Source: an uncultured Paracoccus sp. | GTDB taxonomy: Bacteria > Pseudomonadota > Alphaproteobacteria > Rhodobacterales > Rhodobacteraceae | NCBI GenBank assembly: GCA_937859005.1 | Contig: CALLYR010000227.1 | Span: 1 to 9,901, forward strand | Direction: 5' to 3' | Length of the DNA stretch: 9,901 nt | Position numbers and translations under genes: made by a program | Shown: positions 5,599 to 9,901 of the stretch, one piece after another | Position numbering within the stretch: the first letter of the stretch is position 1 | How the letters are laid out: every line of letters starts with the position of its first letter | The notes under the pieces: generated by a model | Database searches by the model: none | What the model saw: only the letters and a program-made list of their open reading frames with translations | Told to the model about the DNA's origin: nothing

Positions 5599-6986
5599 GG
5601 GGCGGTTCCCGGCGTGGACGCAGATACCGGCGCGGCTGCGGGACGAGGATTCTGATGTGCCGCACCGTCACCCTTTGCCGCAGGTGCCGCTGCAGCGGAG
5701 GCCGCAGGGGGATTGCCCTGCATCGTTCCGGCCCCTTCCGGGCTGGCGCCGAAGGCTTCGACCGTCAGCCCGACCGATTCGGCTGCCTCCGTCACGATCT
5801 CCAGCGCCTCGGGGCGGGGGGCGAAGCGGGTCTGCGCCTCGGCCCAGATCTCGCGCGCGTGGGGCTCATTGCCGATGCGGACCAGCGAGGTGATGAGCCG
5901 TCCCCATTCCTCAGGCGTGCCGCCCTCGTTGGCCAGCCGCGTTTCAAGCTGTTCGACCATGCCGGCGATCATCTGCTGGCGCTGTTCGGGGGTCATGTCG
6001 CCCGCGGCCTCCATCGCGGCCGCGTCGGGTCCGGGCAGGGCGGCTGCGCCCTGCGGCGCGGGCGGCTGGTAATCGGGATGTCCAGCCAGCCACGCCAGAT
6101 CGGGCATCAACTGGCGGATCGGACCGACCCAGGGGGCCGATTCGGGACCGCGTTCCAGCAGGCCGCGCCAGATCGGGAAGGCCAGGTCGGAGCGGTCGTT
6201 CTGGATGAACATCAGCCCCTTCATGTAAAGCGCCTGCCCGTTCTGCGGTTCGATCTTCAGCGCGCGGTCCAGTTCGGCCTCGGCCTCGGGCGTGATCAGG
6301 CCGCCGGCAGCCTCGACCATCAGGGCGGCCAGCCGGGCATGGTCCACCGCCTGCGCCTTGTCGCCCAGGGCGGCGATCAGGCGGGACTGCGCGTCCCTGG
6401 CCGCGGCCAGATTGCCCAGCCGCATCTCGTGCTGGGCCAGCAGCGCCAGCCCCTGCGGATCGTCCGGCCGCTGCGCCACGGCCGCGCGCAACTGTTCGAC
6501 CAGCCTGGCATATTCGGGGTCCGGCGCGGGCAGGTCCAGGGGCGGGGCTTTGGCCTCGGCCTCGGCCTGCGAGGGACGGGCCTTGTATTGCGCCTCGGAC
6601 GCGGCGATGCGCCCGGCCAGCGGCGTGTCGGGCATCCGGGGGGAACCCAGCTGCCAATAGATCAGGGCGGCTCCCCCCAGCAGCAGGACCAGCATCGCCA
6701 CCGCGGCAAGGCCGCGGGGGACGGGGCCGCCGGGGGTTGCCTGGGCGGCAAGGGCGCGGTCGGCCTCCAGCACCTTGCGGCCGATTTCCACGCGCAGCCG
6801 CTCGGCCTGATCGGGGGTCAGCACGCGCCGGGCCAGATCGCGGTCCACTTCGCGCAACTGGTCGCGATAGACGCGCAGGTCATAGGCGGCGGGCGGTTCC
6901 GCCGTCAGGCGCTCCCTGCGCCGGAATGGCAGCAGGATCGCCACCGTCACCAGCACCGTCATTGCCGCCGTGATGATCCAGAACAT
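5595..6986 (-). CDS. ccmI: Cytochrome c maturation protein CcmI
   Basis: CcmI is the membrane chaperone that holds apocytochrome c and hands it to the CcmFH haem ligation complex on the periplasmic side. With this start the protein has 463 residues. There is a membrane segment at about 2-21 (FWIITAAMTVLVTVAILLPF) and a cytoplasmic loop with the CcmI signature YRDQLREVDRDLARRVLTPDQAERLRVEIGRKVLEAD (about 40-76). A second membrane segment follows at about 91-112, then a long periplasmic TPR-like helical region (for example LVEQLRAAVAQRPDDPQGLALLAQHEMRLG). An Ala/Pro-rich tail ends the protein. An in-frame ATG six bases upstream (6992) would add Met-Ala. I prefer 6986 because the ATG at 6992 has its G-run directly abutting it, while 6986 leaves a short spacer. 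The gene is first in a unit with ruvX and DUF1289 and divergent from soxB. Other ccm genes are not in the window. Confidence 0.93.
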   Translation of the reverse strand: MFWIITAAMTVLVTVAILLPFRRRERLTAEPPAAYDLRVYRDQLREVDRDLARRVLTPDQAERLRVEIGRKVLEADRALAAQATPGGPVPRGLAAVAMLVLLLGGAALIYWQLGSPRMPDTPLAGRIAASEAQYKARPSQAEAEAKAPPLDLPAPDPEYARLVEQLRAAVAQRPDDPQGLALLAQHEMRLGNLAAARDAQSRLIAALGDKAQAVDHARLAALMVEAAGGLITPEAEAELDRALKIEPQNGQALYMKGLMFIQNDRSDLAFPIWRGLLERGPESAPWVGPIRQLMPDLAWLAGHPDYQPPAPQGAAALPGPDAAAMEAAGDMTPEQRQQMIAGMVEQLETRLANEGGTPEEWGRLITSLVRIGNEPHAREIWAEAQTRFAPRPEALEIVTEAAESVGLTVEAFGASPEGAGTMQGNPPAASAAAAPAAKGDGAAHQNPRPAAAPVSASTPGTAP

Positions 6987-7224
6987 CGCCATCCCCCGTG
7001 AAGATCCGCTGTCAGATAGGCAGTTTCGGCGCGGGGGGAAAGCGCACCGACGCCGCAGCGGGCGGCGATCACGCGGCCGTGTCATCGCGCCAGGTTTCCG
7101 GCGGATCGCAGGGCTGCGTCATGCAACTGTCGCATCCTGACAATCGGCCTGTCGCAGATTGTCTTGCCGCATGGCGCCCCGGCAGGCAAAGCTGCTTGCT
7201 GAAATCCTCATCCGAGCATCCGCC
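6987..7224. promoter_or_regulatory. Divergent ccmI/soxB intergenic region
   Basis: These 238 bases hold no convincing gene and should contain the promoters of ccmI (minus) and the sarcosine oxidase operon (plus). I could not identify a good -35/-10 pair in either direction. The clearest structure is the repeat cluster at 7127-7163, listed separately. The frame of soxB stays open upstream to a TTG at 7159 and an ATG at 7171, but neither has a ribosome binding site. Confidence 0.6.
7127..7163. promoter_or_regulatory. Candidate operator: inverted repeat interleaved with a direct repeat upstream of soxB
   Basis: A perfect 7-base inverted repeat GACAATC-N11-GATTGTC spans 7139-7163, with an 18-base centre-to-centre distance. 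Interleaved with it, the 8-base word CTGTCGCA occurs directly repeated at 7127-7134 and 7149-7156, exactly 22 bases apart (two helical turns). It lies 62 bases upstream of the proposed soxB start. This geometry suits a dimeric or tandem-binding transcription factor. No regulator gene is present nearby to name one. Confidence 0.45.
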
Positions 7225-8514
7225 ATGACCGTATCCGTCGTTCCGAAACCTGCCGCCGGCCGCAGTTCCGGCCGCTACTCGGTCTTTGCCATCGCCCGCG
7301 AGGCGATGCGCCTGCACACCGGCTGGGGCCGGGCCTGGGCCAATCCCGAACCGAAAAGCCGCTATCAGGTGGTGGTCGTGGGCGCGGGCGGGCACGGGCT
7401 GGCCACGGCCTATTACCTTGGCAAGAACTTCGGCATCACCGATGTCGCGGTCCTGGAAAAGGGCTGGCTGGGCGGCGGCAACACCGGCCGCAACACCACC
7501 ATCATCCGGTCCAACTATCTGCAGGACCCTTCGGCCGCGATCTATGACAAGGCGCTGAAGCTTTATGAAAACCTGTCGCAGGACCTGAACTTCAACGTGA
7601 TGTTCAGCCCGCGCGGCCTCATGATGCTGGCGCAGACCGAACACGAGATCCGCGGCTACAAGCGCACGGCCCATGCCAACAACCTGCAAGGGGTGACGAC
7701 GCGCTGGATCGAGGCGGCCGAGGTCAAGAAGCTGGCCCCGATCATCAACATCGAGGGACCGCGCTATCCGGTGCTGGGGGCGCTTTACCAGGAACGCGGC
7801 GGCACCGCGCGCCACGACGCGGTCGCCTGGGGTTATGCCCGCGCCTGTTCCGACATGGGCATGCACATCATCCAGAACTGCGAGGTGACGGGCGTCGACA
7901 CCGAAGGCGGGCGGGTGCGGTCGGTCAACACGAACCGCGGCACCATCGCCTGCGACAAGCTGGCGCTGGTGGTGGCGGGCCATTCCTCGGTCCTGGCGGA
8001 AATGGCGGGGTTCCGCCTGCCGATCGAATCGATCGCCCTGCAGGCCCTGGTCAGCGAGCCGATCAAGCCCTGCCTCGATGTCGTCATCATGGCCAACACC
8101 GTCCACGGCTATCTGTCGCAGTCCGACAAGGGCGAGATGGTGATCGGCGGCGGCACCGACGGCTTCAACAACTATACCCAGCGCGGGTCCTGGCAGCATG
8201 TCGAGGAAACGGTCCGCGCCCTGATCGAGACCTTCCCGATGCTGTCGCGGCTGAAGATGCTGCGCCAGTGGGGCGGGATCGTGGACATGACCGGCGACCG
8301 CTCGCCCATCCTGTCCGCGACGCCGGTGGACAATATCTTCGTCAACTGCGGCTGGGGCACGGGCGGGTTCAAGGCGATCCCCGGTTCGGGCTGGGCGATG
8401 GCGGAACTGGTGGCGAACGGCCGTCCGGGGCCGCTGGCCGCGCCCTTCGGGCTGAACCGCTTTGCCGAAGGCCGCTTCATCGACGAAAGCGTGGCCGCGG
8501 GGGTGGCGCACTGA
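7225..8514 (+). CDS. soxB: Sarcosine oxidase beta subunit
   Basis: This is the catalytic flavin subunit of heterotetrameric sarcosine oxidase, which oxidises N-methylglycine to glycine with formaldehyde or methylene-THF and H2O2. The FAD-binding beta-alpha-beta motif is at 49-63 (VVVVGAGGHGLATAYYL). It is followed by VLEKGWLGGGNTGRNTTIIRSNYL, diagnostic of the family. In GGTARHDAVAWGYAR, H197 corresponds to the histidine that carries covalent FMN. GWGTGGFKAIPGSG (about 377-389) is the conserved flavin-contacting C-terminal loop. The DAO-type fold and the length (429 residues against about 405-420 usual) agree. The start is uncertain: family members usually begin near RYSVFAIAREA (residue 17 here), so this ATG gives about 15 extra residues and no strong Shine-Dalgarno precedes it. 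The name soxB here means sarcosine oxidase, not the sulfur-oxidation soxB of Paracoccus. Confidence 0.96.
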   Translation: MTVSVVPKPAAGRSSGRYSVFAIAREAMRLHTGWGRAWANPEPKSRYQVVVVGAGGHGLATAYYLGKNFGITDVAVLEKGWLGGGNTGRNTTIIRSNYLQDPSAAIYDKALKLYENLSQDLNFNVMFSPRGLMMLAQTEHEIRGYKRTAHANNLQGVTTRWIEAAEVKKLAPIINIEGPRYPVLGALYQERGGTARHDAVAWGYARACSDMGMHIIQNCEVTGVDTEGGRVRSVNTNRGTIACDKLALVVAGHSSVLAEMAGFRLPIESIALQALVSEPIKPCLDVVIMANTVHGYLSQSDKGEMVIGGGTDGFNNYTQRGSWQHVEETVRALIETFPMLSRLKMLRQWGGIVDMTGDRSPILSATPVDNIFVNCGWGTGGFKAIPGSGWAMAELVANGRPGPLAAPFGLNRFAEGRFIDESVAAGVAH

Positions 8515-8547
8515 TGGGCCGGGCTTTTGCAGTGCCGCCGGCCCGAC

Positions 8548-8561
8548 GCCTGCGCGCAGGC
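8548..8561. repeat. 14-base perfect palindrome in the gap after soxB
   Basis: GCCTGCGCGCAGGC is self-complementary. It lies 33 bases after the soxB stop and 80 bases before the next gene's ATG. A 7-base inverted repeat GGGCCGG (8516-8522) / CCGGCCC (8538-8544) precedes it with a 15-base loop. No T-run follows, so neither is a typical terminator. They could be transcript processing or stabilising hairpins. Confidence 0.3.
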
Positions 8562-8628
8562 AGGGGCAGCGTTGCAGCGGGGGAATGGAACCCCGCCGCG
8601 GATGGTTCGTTCGCCTGTCATTCGAGAC

Positions 8629-8633
8629 AGGAG
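8629..8633 (+). promoter_or_regulatory. Strong ribosome binding site for the 111-residue membrane protein
   Basis: AGGAG lies eight bases before the ATG at 8642. It is the best Shine-Dalgarno sequence in this operon and supports the small gene as real and translated, choosing this start over an open upstream frame that runs back into soxB. Confidence 0.75.
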
Positions 8634-8641
8634 AACTCCAG

Positions 8642-8977
8642 ATGGCTGATCCCAATTCCTCCAGACCAGGCGGGCGCGAAATCGGCGTGTGGCCCATCGT
8701 CATCGGTGCCGCGATCGTCATCGGGCTGGCGGTCTGGTTCTTCATGGATATTGGCGTGCAAGAGCCCGTCCCGCTGCCCGATTCCCCCGTCGCGACCGGC
8801 ACTGTCGGCCAGCCGTCTGGCGTCACCGGCGCGGCATCCGATAATGTGGACGGCGCGGCAGCCGAACCCGGCGCGCCCGTTGGAAGCGAAGCGCCCGCAG
8901 GCTCGCCTGCTGTCGAGCCGAATCCCGACCTTGCGCCCGGCACTGGTGTCGATACGACGCGCGGCACCAGCGACTGA
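8642..8977 (+). CDS. Unrecognised single-pass membrane protein with Pro/Ala-rich tail, between soxB and soxD
   Basis: I do not recognise this 111-residue protein. The N-terminal 15 residues are polar with Arg8 and Arg12. One hydrophobic segment at about 16-38 (VWPIVIGAAIVIGLAVWFFM) is a membrane anchor or uncleaved signal anchor. By the positive-inside rule the remaining 70 residues, rich in Pro, Ala, Gly, Ser and Asp and almost free of basic residues, would be periplasmic and probably disordered. No cysteines or catalytic motif are present. A strong AGGAG supports the start. It lies on the same strand, 127 bases after soxB, and is followed by an intrinsic terminator before soxD. The known sarcosine oxidase complex is soluble and its core operon is soxBDAG, so a membrane protein here is unexpected. 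It may be an unrelated passenger gene or a lineage-specific accessory. Coding status is likely, function unknown. Confidence 0.72.
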   Translation: MADPNSSRPGGREIGVWPIVIGAAIVIGLAVWFFMDIGVQEPVPLPDSPVATGTVGQPSGVTGAASDNVDGAAAEPGAPVGSEAPAGSPAVEPNPDLAPGTGVDTTRGTSD

Positions 8978-9026
8978 GGCTGCATCTTTCCTGACCCGGT
9001 TCCTGCCGGGGATCAATCCTTGCCTG

Positions 9027-9053
9027 CCCTGCGCGGTCCCCGCGCGGGGTTTT
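9027..9053 (+). terminator. Intrinsic (rho-independent) terminator inside the sarcosine oxidase operon
   Basis: CCCTGCGCGG (9027-9036), a three-base TCC loop and CCGCGCGGGG (9040-9049) form a 10-pair stem with one T-G wobble, followed immediately by TTTT (9050-9053). It lies 49 bases after the stop of the 111-residue membrane protein and 38 bases before soxD. A weaker CCCGG/CCGGG hairpin at 8995-9010 precedes it. The T-run is short, so termination may be partial. Confidence 0.72.
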
Positions 9054-9091
9054 CCGCGTTCTGCTGCCCCGATCACAAGGACCGGCTTCCC

Positions 9092-9493
9092 ATGCTGACC
9101 CTGACCTGCCCCTATTGCGGCATAACTGCCGAGGAAACCGAACTGCATCCCGGTGGCGAATCCCACCTGAAACGTCATGGACCGGGATCGTCGGACACCG
9201 ATTTCGAAGCCTATCTGTTCGCCCGCAAGAACCCCAGGGGCGTGCATTTCGAACGCTGGCGCCATGTCTATGGCTGCGGCAAATGGTTCCTGGCCGCGCG
9301 CGATACCGCCACGCTGCAGGTCTTCGGCACCTACAAGGCGCAGTCCAAGTTCCCGCCCGCCGAGATCGTCGCGGCGATCCAGGCCGCGCGGCCCGGCTGG
9401 CAGCCCGACTGGGACGAGACCGGCGACAGCGCGCCGGGCATCACCGACGACCCGGCCCCGAACCCCACTCCGATGCGGGAAATAATCGCATGA
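9092..9493 (+). CDS. soxD: Sarcosine oxidase delta subunit
   Basis: This is the small zinc-binding subunit of heterotetrameric sarcosine oxidase, structural rather than catalytic. The product has 133 residues. The expected zinc ligands are present: C6 and C9 in LTCPYCG, and H58 and C62 in WRHVYGCGKWF. The family-typical FARKNPRGVHFERWRHVYGC block is intact. The first 110 residues cover the normal protein; residues about 105-133 are an acidic Pro/Asp/Thr-rich extension (DWDETGDSAPGITDDPAPNPTP) beyond the usual 85-110-residue length. The ATG follows an AAGGA (9077-9081) with a 10-base spacer. An open frame upstream to 9020 crosses the terminator and lacks family similarity, so it is not used. 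The stop overlaps the soxA start as ATGA, implying coupling. Confidence 0.95.
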   Translation: MLTLTCPYCGITAEETELHPGGESHLKRHGPGSSDTDFEAYLFARKNPRGVHFERWRHVYGCGKWFLAARDTATLQVFGTYKAQSKFPPAEIVAAIQAARPGWQPDWDETGDSAPGITDDPAPNPTPMREIIA

Positions 9494-9901
9494 CGACCAA
9501 GACCGGACCTTTCCGCCTGAACACCGGCGGGCGCCTGATCGACCGCGGCCAAGCGCGCGGCTTCCGCTTTGACGGACGGCAGATGCAGGGGCTTGCAGGC
9601 GACACCATCGCCTCGGCCCTGCTGGCCAATGGCCAGCTGATGATGGGCCGTTCGTTCAAGTATCACCGCCCGCGCGGCCCCATCGCCAGCGGGGCCGAGG
9701 AACCGAACGCCCTGGTGGGTCTGGGTCAGGGCGGCCGGTTCGAGCCGAACCAGCGCGCGACGACCACGCCGCTGGTCGCCGGCATGGTCACGACCAGCCA
9801 GAATGCCTGGCCCAGCCTCGACCGCGATTTCGGCGTCATCAACAATGCGCTGTGGCGGTTCTTTCCGGCCGGCTTTTACTACAAGACCTTCATGCGGCCG
9901 C
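9490..9901 (+). CDS. soxA: Sarcosine oxidase alpha subunit, N-terminal part, runs off the right edge
   Basis: This is the large subunit of heterotetrameric sarcosine oxidase, which binds NAD+ and, through a C-terminal aminomethyltransferase-like domain, tetrahydrofolate. Only the first 137 codons are visible of about 970-1000. They show the N-terminal ferredoxin-like (Fer2_4-type) domain: NTGGRLIDRGQARGFRFDGR, GLAGDTIASALLANG and MMGRSFKYHRPRGP, typical of SoxA and related multi-domain oxidases. No cysteine occurs in the visible part, so this domain cannot hold a 2Fe-2S cluster here, as is normal for SoxA. The ATG overlaps the soxD stop by four bases (ATGA). Later domains and soxG lie outside the window. 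Confidence 0.95.
   Translation, partial: MTTKTGPFRLNTGGRLIDRGQARGFRFDGRQMQGLAGDTIASALLANGQLMMGRSFKYHRPRGPIASGAEEPNALVGLGQGGRFEPNQRATTTPLVAGMVTTSQNAWPSLDRDFGVINNALWRFFPAGFYYKTFMRP

Noticed and set aside
5565..7001. Open frame of 478 codons on the plus strand opposite ccmI
   Set aside because: It is a mirror of ccmI with Gly/Arg/Gln-rich translation and no recognisable family; ccmI has membrane segments and the family signature.
7225..8514. Sulfur-oxidation SoxB (thiosulfate oxidation), suggested by the gene symbol in Paracoccus
   Set aside because: The protein has an FAD-binding motif and the covalent-FMN histidine region of sarcosine oxidase, and soxD/soxA next door are sarcosine oxidase subunits.
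8462..8641. Upstream extension of the 111-residue membrane protein into soxB
   Set aside because: The frame overlaps soxB out of frame and lacks a ribosome binding site, whereas AGGAG lies eight bases before 8642.
7069..8985. Open frame of 638 codons on the minus strand opposite soxB and the small membrane gene
   Set aside because: It is wholly antisense to conserved soxB, has a low-complexity His/Gln/Arg-rich translation, and runs through the intergenic gap without regard to gene boundaries.

Overview
The window is about 68% G+C by impression, densely coded, and carries a gene set and protein sequences typical of Rhodobacteraceae; a Paracoccus-like genome is the best guess. The support is the IlvD variant, the ccmI-ruvX-DUF1289 cluster, the single-domain CinA/molybdopterin-binding protein and the heterotetrameric sarcosine oxidase genes. 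Taxonomy is inferred from protein resemblance, not from a marker gene. There is no tRNA, rRNA, CRISPR array, insertion sequence or phage gene. No stretch longer than 300 bases lacks a gene.

Layout. (1) 1-2517, plus strand: the C-terminal three quarters of ilvD (dihydroxy-acid dehydratase), then two tightly spaced genes of unknown function, a 261-residue protein resembling the Rhodobacterales DUF6478 family and a 127-residue protein ending in a short coiled coil. (2) 2522-3978, minus strand: a MoaB/CinA-type molybdopterin-binding domain protein followed, with a 4-base GTGA overlap, by a GNAT acetyltransferase. (3) 4075-4875, plus strand: type I methionine aminopeptidase (map), divergent from the CinA-type gene across a 96-base promoter region. 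(4) 4973-6986, minus strand: ccmI (cytochrome c maturation), ruvX/yqgF and a 53-residue DUF1289 protein, joined by two 4-base start/stop overlaps. (5) 7225 to the right edge, plus strand: sarcosine oxidase genes soxB (beta), an unrecognised 111-residue single-pass membrane protein, soxD (delta) and the first 137 codons of soxA (alpha).

How they work together. The right-hand operon encodes the flavin/zinc heterotetrameric sarcosine oxidase, which oxidatively demethylates sarcosine to glycine, passing the one-carbon unit to tetrahydrofolate and making hydrogen peroxide; soxG (gamma) is expected just past the window. The other blocks are housekeeping: branched-chain amino acid synthesis, N-terminal methionine removal, cytochrome c assembly and rRNA/Holliday-junction nuclease function.

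The most notable points are in the sarcosine oxidase locus. A Pro/Ala-rich membrane protein gene sits between soxB and soxD and is followed by a convincing intrinsic terminator inside the operon. A perfect inverted repeat interleaved with a 22-base-spaced direct repeat lies upstream of soxB and looks like an operator. I saw no clearly novel multi-gene system.
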